Shown here: positions 17,032-26,219 of the stretch, one piece after another
Layout: each line of letters starts with the position of its first letter
Position numbering within the stretch: position 1 is the stretch's first letter
DNA from: an uncultured Litoreibacter sp.
GTDB taxonomy: Bacteria > Pseudomonadota > Alphaproteobacteria > Rhodobacterales > Rhodobacteraceae
Reading direction: 5' to 3'
NCBI GenBank assembly: GCA_947494645.1
Contig: CANLVO010000002.1
Location: forward strand, 738,359 to 802,358
DNA length: 64,000 nt
Position numbers and translations under genes: made by a program
The notes under the pieces: model-generated
Databases searched by the model: none
What the model was told of the DNA's origin: nothing
The model's input: the letters and a program-made list of their open reading frames with translations, nothing else

Positions 17032-18366
17032 TTACTGCAAGCCAACATCATGCAGCACATGATCAATCGCCAGTTCAAGCTTGTCCACCAGCTCGTCCAG
17101 ATGCGTGTTTTGCGAAATGAAGGGCGGCGCAAGCAACACATGATCGCCTTGCCGCCCGTCAATCGTGCCGCCCATTGGGTAGCAGATCAGACCCTTGTCA
17201 AAGGCCGCAGCCTTCAGTTTCGTATTAAACTTCAGGGCGGGGTCCAGGCAGGCTTTGGTCTCCCGGTCTTCGACAAATTCCAGCCCCACGAATAGCCCGC
17301 GCCCGCGAATGTCTCCGACATGCGGGTTCTGCCCAAAGCGCGCCTTCAGGTGATGCTGCAGATAGTCCCCTTTGGCGGTGACGTCCTTGACCAGCCCGCC
17401 GGTGAGCTTCTTCAGAACGGCAACTCCGGCGGCGCAGGCGACAGGATGCGACAGATAGGTATGGCCATGCTGAAAGAAGCCAGAGCCGTTCTGAATGGCG
17501 TCATGGATGGTCTTGCTGCACATCATCGCGCCGATGGGCTGGTACCCCGCGCCCAGACCCTTGGCGATGGTGCAAATATCAGGGGAAATCCCGTCCTGTT
17601 CGCAGGCAAAGAGCGTCCCGGTCCGACCCATTCCACACATCACCTCGTCAAGGATCAGAAGCACGCCGTGGCGGTCACAAATCTCGCGGATCCGGCGAAA
17701 GTAACCCTCGACCGGTGGCACCGCGCCCAGCGTCGCGCCCACAACCGGTTCGGCGACGAAGCACATCACAGTCTCTGGCCCGAGTCTCTCGATCTCGTCC
17801 TCCAGCTCTTGCGCCACGCGTTCGCCGTAAGCCTGCTCGCTCTCGGCGTCGCTCTGACCGCGATAGGCAAAACACGGCGCGATATGGCTGACATCAATCA
17901 GCAACGGGTCGAACTGCGCCCGACGCCACGCGTTGCCACCGACCGCAAGCGCGCCCAGCGTGTTGCCGTGGTAGCTTTGACGGCGGGCGATGATCTTGCT
18001 GCGTTTCGGCTGGCCGATCTCCAGATAATATTGCCGCGCCAACTTCAATGCGGCCTCCACAGCCTCCGACCCCCCGGAGACGAAATAGACCCGGTCCAAG
18101 CCCTCGGGACCGTTGTCGACGAGCATATCCGCAAGGTCTTCGGCAGGCTGAGATGTGAGGAAACTGTTATGCGCGTAGGCCATCGAATCGAGCTGATTTT
18201 TGATCGCATCGATCACATCGCGGTCGCCATGCCCCAGACATGAGACCGCTGCTCCGCCCGATCCGTCCAGATATTGCTTGCCGCTCTTGTCGGTCAGATA
18301 CACGCCGTCGCCGCTCAGCCCAATGGGCGGTAAGGCGTTGGAATTTCTTGGGAAAACGCGTGTCAT
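17032..18366 (-). CDS. Class III PLP-dependent aminotransferase
   Basis: A 444-residue fold-type I aminotransferase of class III (omega-transaminase group). Visible motifs are 'YFVSGGSEAVEAALKLARQY', 'SYHGNTLGALA', the cofactor Asp in 'LILDEVMCGMGRTG' and the Schiff-base Lys in 'TIAKGLGAGYQPIGAMM'. ATG 18366 is preferred: an AGAGGA ribosome site precedes it, whereas the in-frame ATG at 18399 would translate that site. It is divergent from the TAXI binding protein with a 217-bp shared upstream region, so its amino donor or keto acid may be what the transporter imports. Substrate unassigned. Confidence 0.9.
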   Translation of the reverse strand: MTRVFPRNSNALPPIGLSGDGVYLTDKSGKQYLDGSGGAAVSCLGHGDRDVIDAIKNQLDSMAYAHNSFLTSQPAEDLADMLVDNGPEGLDRVYFVSGGSEAVEAALKLARQYYLEIGQPKRSKIIARRQSYHGNTLGALAVGGNAWRRAQFDPLLIDVSHIAPCFAYRGQSDAESEQAYGERVAQELEDEIERLGPETVMCFVAEPVVGATLGAVPPVEGYFRRIREICDRHGVLLILDEVMCGMGRTGTLFACEQDGISPDICTIAKGLGAGYQPIGAMMCSKTIHDAIQNGSGFFQHGHTYLSHPVACAAGVAVLKKLTGGLVKDVTAKGDYLQHHLKARFGQNPHVGDIRGRGLFVGLEFVEDRETKACLDPALKFNTKLKAAAFDKGLICYPMGGTIDGRQGDHVLLAPPFISQNTHLDELVDKLELAIDHVLHDVGLQ

Positions 18367-18583
18367 GAAGATGCTTCCTCTGCGTGTCAGGCTGATCATC
18401 CACTTTTCGCCGCGGATTTTCCATAGGTAGTTACGCGCATAGACAGCCAGCCCGCGGGCTGAGACGCTGATCGTGCATATCGGAGAGAGAATTCCGATCT
18501 CGTTTACGCATGCACGCCCCTGGCTGAGATCGCAGGGCGGTTCGGTGGGGTCCGCGCAAACAAGAAACTATTGGGAGAGAACC

Positions 18584-19555
18584 ATGTTCCATCAGAAGTT
18601 TACCATCACGGCCGCTGCGGCCCTCACACTGGCGGTGAGCGCTCCGGCCGTCATGGCCGAAGAGTTCATCACCATCGGCACCGGCGGTGTCACTGGGGTG
18701 TATTACCCAACCGGCGGTGCGATTTGCCGTCTGGTCAACAAAGGTCGCAAAGAGCACGGCATTCGCTGCTCGGTCGAGTCTACCGGCGGGTCGGTCTACA
18801 ACATCAACACCATCCGCGAAGGCGAGTTGGAGTTCGGTGTGGCTCAGTCCGACTGGCAGTACCACGCCTATAACGGCACGTCGAAATTCGAGGATGCCGG
18901 CAAGTTCGAAGGCCTGCGCGCTGTATTCTCCGTCCACCCAGAGCCGTTCACCGTCGTAGCACGGGCCGATGCGGGCATCTCTACTTTTGATGACCTGAAA
19001 GGCAAACGCGTCAACATCGGCAACCCCGGTTCCGGTCAGCGCGGCACAATGGAAGTTCTGTTGGACGCCAAAGGCTGGACCACCGGCGATTTCGCCTTGG
19101 CAACAGAACTGAAGGCGGCCGAGCAATCAGCGGCGCTCTGTGACAACCAGATCGACGCGATGGTCTACACTGTCGGCCACCCATCCGGCTCTATTCAGGA
19201 AGCCACCACCGCTTGCGACTCCGTGCTGGTCACGGTGGACGGTGACGCGGTGATGGGTCTCGTGGACGAGAACTCCTTCTACCGGACCGCTACCATTCCC
19301 GGCGGCATGTATCGCGGCAATGACGGCGACACAGCCACCTTCGGTGTGGGCGCGACTTTCGTAACCTCCGCTGATGTGTCGGAAGACGCGGTCTATGCGG
19401 TTGTGTCCTCGGTCTTCGAGAACATGGAAGACTTCAAGAAGCTGCACCCGGCGTTCGCCAACCTTGATCCCAAGGAAATGGCGTCGGCTGGTCTGTCCGC
19501 TCCGCTGCACCCCGGTGCAGAGAAGTACTACAGAGAAAAAGGTCTTATCGAGTAA
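18584..19555 (+). CDS. TAXI-family TRAP transporter solute-binding protein
   Basis: A 323-residue periplasmic binding protein of the TAXI class, which delivers substrate to TRAP permeases. The signal peptide ends near 'APAVMAEE'; the mature N-terminus has the diagnostic '[23 protein letters not shown]'. '[14 protein letters not shown]' and '[20 protein letters not shown]' are further family marks. ATG 18584 has a TGGGAGAG ribosome site. The permease follows after a strong intercistronic stem-loop. TAXI systems carry C4/C5 dicarboxylates such as glutamate or alpha-ketoglutarate in studied cases; substrate here is unknown. Confidence 0.93.
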   Translation: MFHQKFTITAAAALTLAVSAPAVMAEEFITIGTGGVTGVYYPTGGAICRLVNKGRKEHGIRCSVESTGGSVYNINTIREGELEFGVAQSDWQYHAYNGTSKFEDAGKFEGLRAVFSVHPEPFTVVARADAGISTFDDLKGKRVNIGNPGSGQRGTMEVLLDAKGWTTGDFALATELKAAEQSAALCDNQIDAMVYTVGHPSGSIQEATTACDSVLVTVDGDAVMGLVDENSFYRTATIPGGMYRGNDGDTATFGVGATFVTSADVSEDAVYAVVSSVFENMEDFKKLHPAFANLDPKEMASAGLSAPLHPGAEKYYREKGLIE

Positions 19556-19567
19556 TTGGTTAACTTT

Positions 19568-19596
19568 TGGGAGGGGCGTTTCGTGCACCCCTCCCA
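19568..19596 (+). promoter_or_regulatory. Intercistronic stem-loop between TAXI binding protein and permease
   Basis: TGGGAGGGG pairs perfectly with CCCCTCCCA over an 11-nt loop, 13 nt after the binding-protein stop. No T-run follows, so it is more likely an mRNA 3'-end stabiliser or partial terminator that keeps binding protein in excess over permease. Confidence 0.6.
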
Positions 19597-19654
19597 TACG
19601 TCATTTGAATAAAAAGCCCGCGCAAATGTGGGCTGTCTGACGGGGGGACAACTC

Positions 19655-22261
19655 ATGGCCGATAAATCAACAGAGAACCGCGCACTGAGCGAGGAAGAGC
19701 TTCAGGATCTTGTGGCATCTTCTGACGCTGGCGCGCGCGACCCAGAAGGCGCGGTGGGCACCATGCTCGCTATTGTCGCCGTTGTCTGGTCGCTGTTTCA
19801 GGTGCTGCTGGCTTCGCCGCTTGCCAACTACATCCTCCCCGGCGACATCATCAACAACTCTCGCCAAGTCCACTTGGCCTTCGCAATTTTCCTGGCCTTC
19901 ATGGCCTATCCCGCGCTGAAATCCAGCCCCCGCCATTACATCCCCGTGCCCGACTGGTTTCTGGCCCTCTTCGGGGTGTTCACCGCCCTCTACGGGTTCA
20001 TTTTCTACCAAAAGATCGTCGATGCAGGTGGATTGGCCGATGACATCGACAAGTGGTTCGCGCTTGCTGGCCTTTTGATCCTGTTCGAAGGCGCACGCCG
20101 CGCGCTTGGTCCTGCCATGGCGATCATTGCTACGATTTTCTTGGGCTACGTGTTCTTCGGCTCGTCTGAATGGGTGCCCGATGTGATCCGTTGGAAAGGC
20201 GCGTCGCTGAAGAAAGCCATGAGCCATATGTGGATCACGTCCGAGGGTGTCTTCGGCATCGCGCTCGGGGTGTCCACCAAATTCGTTTTCCTTTTCGTCC
20301 TCTTTGGCGCACTTCTCGATAAGGCCGGGGCGGGGAACTACTTCATCAAAATGGCCTTCGGCGCTTTGGGCCACCTCAAGGGTGGGCCCGCAAAGGCCGC
20401 CGTTGTGGGCTCTGCCGCAACTGGCCTGATTTCCGGCTCTTCCATCGCCAACGTGGTGACCACCGGGACCTTCACCATCCCGCTGATGAAACGCGTGGGC
20501 TTTAGCTCCGAGAAGGCGGGCGCGGTCGAAGTGGCCTCCTCCGTCAACGGTCAGATCATGCCGCCTGTTATGGGTGCTGCCGCCTTCCTGATGGTGGAAT
20601 ATGTGGGCATTTCCTATGTCGAGGTCATCACCCACGCCTTCTTGCCTGCGACGATTTCCTACATCGCGCTCGTTTACATCGTTCACCTGGAAGCTGTGAA
20701 AAACAACATGCCGACACTGGGCGACCGGGTGGTGTCGATGGGCAAGACCATCGGCGGCATGGCATTGTTCTTCGCGGGCTTCGCGGGGCTGTGCTACGGG
20801 GTGCAATACCCTGTCAAATGGATCGTTGCAGCCGTGCCCGGCATGTCCGGCATCGTGATGTCAGCGCTGATTTTCGTGGCTTACGCGTTCCTGCTGTGGC
20901 TCGCCGCCTCAGTGCCAGACTTGGAGCCCGATGACCCTAATGCAGAAAAGGTCGAACTGCCCGTCGTAGGCGAGATCTACAAATCAGGTCTCTACTACCT
21001 GCTGCCTATCATCGTGCTGGTCTACTTCCTGATGATCGAGCAGAAGTCCCCCGGCCTGTCGGCCTTCTGGGCGACGATGCTTCTGTTCGTGATCTTGCTG
21101 ACCCAGCGCCCACTGAAGGCAATCTTCCGGGGTGAAAGCGACATGGCAAATGCGTTCATCCAAGGCGTCGCGGACCTGATCCAAGGCCTGATCGACGGGG
21201 CACGCAACATGATCGGGATCGGCCTTGCTACCGCAACTGCTGGTGTGATCGTGGGCACCGTGACGCTGACGGGCGTGGGCCAGGTCATGGCTGATCTGGT
21301 GGAGTTCCTCTCTGGCGGCAACCTGATCCTGATGCTGGTGATGGTGGGGCTTTTGTCCCTCGTCCTCGGCATGGGGCTGCCGACCACGGCCAACTACATC
21401 GTGGTGTCCTCACTCATGGCCGGTGTGGTGGTCGAGCTGGGGGCGCAGTCGGGCCTGATCGTGCCACTAATCGCGGTCCACCTCTTCGTGTTCTACTTCG
21501 GGATCATGGCCGATGTGACGCCCCCGGTGGGTCTCGCCAGCTTTGCCGCAGCCGCCGTCTCTGGCGGGGACGCGATCAAGACCGGCTTCGTGGCCTTCTT
21601 CTACTCCCTGCGTACCGTGGCCTTGCCGTTCGTGTTCATCTTCAACACTGATTTGTTGCTGATCGACGTGACGCTCACGCAAGGGATATTGGTCTTCATA
21701 ACCGCTTCCATTGCGATCCTGATCTTCACCGCTGGCACCATGGGCTGGTTCCTGACCAAAAGCCGCATCTACGAAAGTGTCGCGCTGATCCTGATCGCCT
21801 TCATGCTGTTCCGCCCTGACTTCGTCATGGACCGCGTGCAGCCGCCATTCGCGCAGATTGAGCCGTCAGGTTTCACCACTGCGCTTGGTGAGGCAGATGT
21901 CGGGCAAGAGCTGCGCCTGATCGTCTCGGGCCCAGACTTCGACACGGGCGACAACAAGGAAACCACGTTGGTTCTGCCCGTGCCAGACGGCACGCCAGAG
22001 GAACGCCTGACCGCGTCCGGGTTGCTGCTGCTGGAAGAGGACGGCCTTGTCAAAATGGACGAGCCATCCTTTGGCACGCCGTTTGCCGACACGCTCAGCA
22101 GCTTTGACTTCTACGCTGACGATCCGGTGCAGATCGCCTCTGTGCAGGCACCGTCCAACCAGATGCCAAAAGAGCTGGTCTTCATTCCAGCCCTGATCCT
22201 GTTGCTATTGGTCGCGCTCTTGCAGCGCGGCCGCATGGGCCGTGAAGGAGTGCCAGCATGA
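19655..22261 (+). CDS. TRAP transporter fused permease (DctQM fusion, DUF3394)
   Basis: An 868-residue polytopic inner-membrane protein carrying the small and large TRAP permease subunits in one chain, as is usual with TAXI binding proteins. About 18 or more hydrophobic helices are visible. Family motifs include 'GSAATGLISGSSIANVVTTG' with the following 'GAVEVASSVNGQIMPPVMGAAAF', and 'GMGLPTTANYIVVSSL'. The last ~170 residues are less hydrophobic and match the DUF3394 extension. ATG 19655 is preferred, with a GGGGGG ribosome site. It overlaps the downstream universal stress gene by 4 nt. Confidence 0.93.
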   Translation: MADKSTENRALSEEELQDLVASSDAGARDPEGAVGTMLAIVAVVWSLFQVLLASPLANYILPGDIINNSRQVHLAFAIFLAFMAYPALKSSPRHYIPVPDWFLALFGVFTALYGFIFYQKIVDAGGLADDIDKWFALAGLLILFEGARRALGPAMAIIATIFLGYVFFGSSEWVPDVIRWKGASLKKAMSHMWITSEGVFGIALGVSTKFVFLFVLFGALLDKAGAGNYFIKMAFGALGHLKGGPAKAAVVGSAATGLISGSSIANVVTTGTFTIPLMKRVGFSSEKAGAVEVASSVNGQIMPPVMGAAAFLMVEYVGISYVEVITHAFLPATISYIALVYIVHLEAVKNNMPTLGDRVVSMGKTIGGMALFFAGFAGLCYGVQYPVKWIVAAVPGMSGIVMSALIFVAYAFLLWLAASVPDLEPDDPNAEKVELPVVGEIYKSGLYYLLPIIVLVYFLMIEQKSPGLSAFWATMLLFVILLTQRPLKAIFRGESDMANAFIQGVADLIQGLIDGARNMIGIGLATATAGVIVGTVTLTGVGQVMADLVEFLSGGNLILMLVMVGLLSLVLGMGLPTTANYIVVSSLMAGVVVELGAQSGLIVPLIAVHLFVFYFGIMADVTPPVGLASFAAAAVSGGDAIKTGFVAFFYSLRTVALPFVFIFNTDLLLIDVTLTQGILVFITASIAILIFTAGTMGWFLTKSRIYESVALILIAFMLFRPDFVMDRVQPPFAQIEPSGFTTALGEADVGQELRLIVSGPDFDTGDNKETTLVLPVPDGTPEERLTASGLLLLEEDGLVKMDEPSFGTPFADTLSSFDFYADDPVQIASVQAPSNQMPKELVFIPALILLLLVALLQRGRMGREGVPA

Positions 22262-22689
22262 CCAATTCCATCATTTGTGGCGTGGATATCAGCAATGGTG
22301 ACGACGACCTCAAGACGATCCAGACCGCCAGCCAACTGGCTGGGCTTCATGACGCACAGCTTGACGTCATCGCGGTGGTGCCTGATTTCGGGATGAGCCA
22401 GGTCGGCAATTTCTTCAACAAGGACCACCACGACAAGATGGTGACGGAGGCCAAGGAGCATCTGAATGCCTTGGTGACCAAAGCGCTCGATGCCGAGAAG
22501 AACAGCAAGGTCCGTCATGTCGTGGCAACCGGTCGCGCTTATGAGGAAGTCCTGAGCCTCGCCAAGAAAACCGACCCCTTACTGATTGTTGTCGGCGCGC
22601 ACAAAGCTGATCTGGCCGACTATCTGCTCGGCCCAAACGCAGCGCGGGTCGTGCGGCATGCAAAATGTTCGGTCTACGTCGTTCGGTAG
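22258..22689 (+). CDS. Universal stress protein (UspA family)
   Basis: A 143-residue UspA-fold protein coupled by ATGA overlap to the TRAP permease. It has the ATP-binding pattern 'LLIVVGAHKADLADYLLGPNAARVVRHAKCSVYVV', where G-x2-x9-G(S/T)-like spacing is partly altered ('GAHKAD...GPNAARV'). In Halomonas the UspA-like TeaD is encoded with the TeaABC TRAP transporter and modulates uptake, and the same role is reasonable here. It ends 12 nt from the convergent matB stop. Confidence 0.88.
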   Translation: MTNSIICGVDISNGDDDLKTIQTASQLAGLHDAQLDVIAVVPDFGMSQVGNFFNKDHHDKMVTEAKEHLNALVTKALDAEKNSKVRHVVATGRAYEEVLSLAKKTDPLLIVVGAHKADLADYLLGPNAARVVRHAKCSVYVVR

Positions 22690-22701
22690 ATGCGCCTGCG
22701 C

Positions 22702-24183
22702 CTAAACGTGCTCTGCTCTCAGTACGTTCTTTTGCACCTTGCCCATGGTGTTGCGGGGTAGCGCGTCCAGAACGATGTAGCGGCGCGGGTGCTTGAACCG
22801 CGCCAGATGAGGCTCAACGATCTCAGCAATGCCCTCAACCGTCAGCTCCGGGTCCTCCAGCACCACAGCCGCGAGGACGCTCTCGCCGAAATCGGGATGC
22901 GGCACACCAAAGACGGCGCTTTCCAGAACTCCGTCCACATCGTTGATCACATCCTCCAGCTCTTTGGGGTAGATGTTGTAGCCGCCCGCGATGATCAGGT
23001 CTTTCTCCCGCCCGACGATCGATACGCGGCCCTCCGTATCCTTCACGCCCAAATCGCCGGTGATGAAGAAGCCGTTTTCGCGCAGCTCCTCGGCGGTCTT
23101 TTCAGGCATGTTCCAGTAGCCTTGAAACACGTTGTCGCCGCGGGTCTCGATCATGCCAATCTCGCCATCTGCGACAGGTGCGCCGTTGTCGGTAATCAAG
23201 ACCTCTGTGCCGGGCAGGGCAAAGCCAACGGTGCCCGCCACCCGCCCGCCGTCATAAGGGTTCGAGGTGATCATGTTCGTCTCCGTCATCCCGTAGCGCT
23301 CCAGAATCCGCCGGCCGGTGCGGGCCTCAAAAGCGACATGGGTTTCCGCCAGCAGCGGGGCCGACCCCGACACAAAGAGCCGCATATTCGCCGTCAGGTC
23401 TTTCGTCAGGCGTGGATCAGCCAACAGGCGGGTGTAGAAGGTCGGCACACCCATCAGCAGCGTCGAGCGCGGCAGCTCCTCAATGATTGCACCGGCATCA
23501 AATGCCGACATAAAGCGCACCTGAGCCCCTGCCAACAACGCGGTGTTCATTGCAACAAACAGCCCATGCGTATGAAAGATCGGCAGGGCATGGATCAGGC
23601 GGTCCTGATCTGTGATCTGCCACAACTCCGTCAGGCTCTGGGCATTCGACAACAGGTTCTTGTGGCTCAGCATCGCGCCTTTCGAGCGCCCCGTTGTGCC
23701 TGAGGTGTAGAGCAACGCTGCCAAATCCTCTGTGCCACGAGGCACAGTCTCGAATTGCTCAGACTGCCCGTCTGCAGCCTGCGACAAGGTTCCACTCTCG
23801 TTGGCGGAAAGTGTCAAAACCGGGGTGTCCCCGATCATTCTGATCTCGGCCTCAGAACGGGCGTCGCACACGATCAGGGCAGGGGAGGCGTCCTCGATGA
23901 AATAGGTCAACTCGTTTTGGGTATAGGCCGTGTTTAGCGGCAGATAGACCGCGCCCGCCTGCACGGCCGCGCCATAAAGCGCAATTGTGTCGAGTAACTT
24001 CGGAGCCTGTACGACGATCCGGTCACCGGGCGATACTCCGGCGCTGGCAATCACATTGGCCAGCTGCGCCACACGCCTGATGAAGCCCGCGTAGCTGAGG
24101 GTCGATCCGTCATCGAGCGTCAAAAAAGGCGCGTCGTTCTGCGCGTGTCGCGCAAAGAGCGCATCGAAAAGAGTGTTGGTCAC
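22702..24183 (-). CDS. matB: Malonyl-CoA synthetase (MatB-like acyl-CoA ligase)
   Basis: A 493-residue adenylate-forming acyl-CoA synthetase closely resembling MatB, which makes malonyl-CoA from malonate, ATP and CoA. Motifs: P-loop 'LLYTSGTTGRSKGAMLSH', 'ERYGMTETNMITSNPYDG', 'ITGDLGVKD' and the C-terminal catalytic Lys in 'RNTMGKVQKNVLR'. It is the last gene of a minus-strand unit with a GntR regulator upstream, matching matR-matB pairings. matA (malonyl-CoA decarboxylase) is not in the window. Another short dicarboxylate could be the substrate. Confidence 0.88.
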   Translation of the reverse strand: MTNTLFDALFARHAQNDAPFLTLDDGSTLSYAGFIRRVAQLANVIASAGVSPGDRIVVQAPKLLDTIALYGAAVQAGAVYLPLNTAYTQNELTYFIEDASPALIVCDARSEAEIRMIGDTPVLTLSANESGTLSQAADGQSEQFETVPRGTEDLAALLYTSGTTGRSKGAMLSHKNLLSNAQSLTELWQITDQDRLIHALPIFHTHGLFVAMNTALLAGAQVRFMSAFDAGAIIEELPRSTLLMGVPTFYTRLLADPRLTKDLTANMRLFVSGSAPLLAETHVAFEARTGRRILERYGMTETNMITSNPYDGGRVAGTVGFALPGTEVLITDNGAPVADGEIGMIETRGDNVFQGYWNMPEKTAEELRENGFFITGDLGVKDTEGRVSIVGREKDLIIAGGYNIYPKELEDVINDVDGVLESAVFGVPHPDFGESVLAAVVLEDPELTVEGIAEIVEPHLARFKHPRRYIVLDALPRNTMGKVQKNVLRAEHV

Positions 24184-24210
24184 GGCCGGGTCTCGTTCAT
24201 GTCGGTTGCG

Positions 24211-24873
24211 CTACAGCCCTGTCAGCTGCAGTGCTAAATATTTGCCGGTCAGCCGGTAGTGGCTTAGCAAGGCGGCAGATGCTGCGTCGGCGTCTCTGGC
24301 GATTGCGGCATCGAAGATGTCTTTGTGTTCCGCCGGGATGTCACGGGTTTGGTAATTGGGCTCACTCGCCGCAAGGTTCCGGTACCTGATATTGAGGTCA
24401 TAAAGCTGATCGCAATAGCGCTCCATCATCGGGGAGGCGGCATTGCTAAGTAGCGTCTTATGAAAGACCTTATGTGCTTCCTCAAACTGCGCCGTGCCAG
24501 CAGCCCGGGTCATGTGGTGGTGGGCCAGTACCAGCCTTTCTTCCCAGTCCGGCGTGGCTAGGGCAATTGATTGCCGCAGGGCCATATCTTCCAACGCGCA
24601 GCGCAGTTTTAGGATTTCCGCGAAGTTCTCTGGGCTGGCGGCGGCTGCGCGAAACCCGCGCTGATCAATTCGTTCGACCAACATGTCCGAGGTCAGCAGG
24701 CTCAACGCCTCGCGCACAGGCGATGCCCCCATGTCCAGCTTGCCGCGCAGCTGTTCGATCTTGATCTTCTGACCCGCCGGCAGCTCGCCGGTCAGGATCA
24801 TATCACGCACACTCAGATAGGCCGCGCGGGTGGCGGAACTTTCTTTGCCGGTCTGCGTGTCGATCATGTTCAT
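24211..24873 (-). CDS. GntR/FadR (FCD) family transcriptional regulator
   Basis: A 220-residue GntR regulator. The winged helix at residues 15-75 includes 'ILTGELPAGQKIKIEQLRGKLDMGASPVREALSLL'-type residues typical of GntR; the C-terminal FCD ligand domain has 'LRCALEDMALRQSI', 'HHHMTRAAG', 'EEAHKVFHKTLL' and 'EHKDIFDAAIARD', whose His/Asp residues usually hold a metal. It lies between the YciI-like gene and matB and probably controls both arms of this divergent locus through the palindrome at 25286-25299. MatR-like function is possible. Confidence 0.9.
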   Translation of the reverse strand: MNMIDTQTGKESSATRAAYLSVRDMILTGELPAGQKIKIEQLRGKLDMGASPVREALSLLTSDMLVERIDQRGFRAAAASPENFAEILKLRCALEDMALRQSIALATPDWEERLVLAHHHMTRAAGTAQFEEAHKVFHKTLLSNAASPMMERYCDQLYDLNIRYRNLAASEPNYQTRDIPAEHKDIFDAAIARDADAASAALLSHYRLTGKYLALQLTGL

Positions 24874-24886
24874 GGTTATTCCGATG

Positions 24887-25273
24887 CTAACTCAGGACCG
24901 CAGAGTTGGTGGACAGCCCGACTGCAAGCGTCATTGACCCCTCGTTTATCATCCAACGGCGCAAGGTAAAGGACCGGGCCCCCGAGACATGCATCGGGTC
25001 AGCCTCGGCCAAAGCCCGCGCGGCCTCAAGGCTCTCTGCGCGGTAGATGATCAACCCCATGCCCTGCATGTGCTCACCCGTCTCGTCAGACATTGGCCCG
25101 GCAAAGGCAAGCTGGCCACTGCGCTCAAGGTCCGCCTGATAGGCAAGGTGGTCGGGAAGGGAGGCTTTCACATCCTGCGGTTCCTTCGCCGGGGTCGAGA
25201 TCGCCGCGTAAAGTTCCAGCGCAAGTGCGCCGCGGGATTTGGCTTGAGACTTGTATTCCGACCAAGCGACCAT
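24887..25273 (-). CDS. YciI-like / muconolactone-isomerase-like small protein
   Basis: A 128-residue protein with the ferredoxin-like YciI/DGPF layout: 'HLAYQADLERSGQLAFAGPMSDE' followed by 'GLIIYRAESLEAARALAEADPMH' and 'SFTLRRWMINEG'. YciI proteins and muconolactone isomerases share this fold, the latter acting after intradiol ring cleavage, a suggestive link because an intradiol dioxygenase is encoded in the divergent arm. ATG 25273 is used since GGAGGG sits right before it; a TTG at 25285 would include that site. First gene of the minus-strand arm. Confidence 0.75.
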   Translation of the reverse strand: MVAWSEYKSQAKSRGALALELYAAISTPAKEPQDVKASLPDHLAYQADLERSGQLAFAGPMSDETGEHMQGMGLIIYRAESLEAARALAEADPMHVSGARSFTLRRWMINEGSMTLAVGLSTNSAVLS

Positions 25274-25285
25274 CGCGCCCTCCAA

Positions 25286-25299
25286 AAATATCGATATTT
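25286..25299. promoter_or_regulatory. Perfect 14-bp palindrome, putative GntR operator
   Basis: AAATATCGATATTT is a perfect palindrome in the 82-bp divergent gap. It abuts a TTGACA -35-like box at 25301-25306 for the rightward genes. It also overlaps a possible leftward -10 (AATAAA, with TTGCCT 18 nt upstream). One bound regulator could therefore silence both arms. The adjacent GntR protein is the likely ligand; this is inference. Confidence 0.55.
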
Positions 25300-25355
25300 A
25301 TTGACACTCGCGAATATTGTAGGCAATTTTTTGTGAAACTGACAAGGACAAGAGC

Positions 25356-26219
25356 ATGAAATATCTGGTGGGGGAGACTGCGAACGGCACAGCCGTATTT
25401 GCGGTGAACGGCGACGCGGCGGTCAACATCACTGCCATGGAGCCCAAGATCGGTCACGACCTGTCCGCCCTCGCTGCAGACCCCGAGCTGTCCGCGTCTC
25501 TATCTCAGAAGATTGCCGATGCCCCGTCCGTAAAGACATCGTCGATTACGCCCGCGCTGCCCATCCGCGACCCTGGCGCGATCATCTGTGTTGGCCTGAA
25601 CTACACCGACCACATCAAAGAAGGGGGATACGACATCCCCGACTACCCCGCGTTGTTCATGCGCTCCAAGGCGTCGATCATGGCGGCAGGCAAGCCTCTG
25701 GTGCGCCCGACATGCTCTGACAAGCTGGATTACGAGGCGGAGCTGATGCTGATCGTCGGCAAAGGTGGGCGGCATATTTCCGAGGCCGATGCGCTTGATC
25801 ATGTGTTCGGCTACACGGTCTTCAATGACGGATCGGTGCGCGACTATCAGCGCAAGACCCATCAATGGACGCCCGGCAAAAACTTCGACAATACCGGCGC
25901 TATCGGTCCCTTCGTCGTAACAGGTGATGAGGTGCCGGAAGGGGCCTCTGGCCTAAAGATCGAAAGCCGCGTCGGCGCCGAGATCCTGCAAAGCTCGAAC
26001 ACGGCAAACATGATCTGGGGCGTGCGCAAGATCATGGCGATTGTGTCTGAATACACCACGCTGGCCCCGGGTGATTTGATCGCACTCGGCACGCCGCCCG
26101 GTGTTGGTCATGCGAAAAAGCCCAATCCGCGCTGGCTGCGCCCCGGCGAAACGGTCGAGATCGAGATTGAAGGCATCGGCATCTGTGCCAGCCCAATCGT
26201 CGACGAGGCCAAGGTATGA
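25356..26219 (+). CDS. Fumarylacetoacetate hydrolase (FAH) family protein
   Basis: A 287-residue FAH-fold enzyme; the family hydrolyses, decarboxylates or isomerises keto acids from aromatic breakdown using a Mg ion. Evidence: 'ICVGLNYTDHIKEGG', metal ligands in 'LDYEAELMLIVGKGGR' and 'FNDGSVRDYQRK', and the conserved 'PGDLIALGTPPGVG'. The N-terminal ~70 residues are a short leading domain typical of the group. First gene of the plus-strand catabolic arm; it overlaps the next gene by 4 nt. Ring-cleavage product processing fits the dioxygenase further down. Confidence 0.92.
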   Translation: MKYLVGETANGTAVFAVNGDAAVNITAMEPKIGHDLSALAADPELSASLSQKIADAPSVKTSSITPALPIRDPGAIICVGLNYTDHIKEGGYDIPDYPALFMRSKASIMAAGKPLVRPTCSDKLDYEAELMLIVGKGGRHISEADALDHVFGYTVFNDGSVRDYQRKTHQWTPGKNFDNTGAIGPFVVTGDEVPEGASGLKIESRVGAEILQSSNTANMIWGVRKIMAIVSEYTTLAPGDLIALGTPPGVGHAKKPNPRWLRPGETVEIEIEGIGICASPIVDEAKV

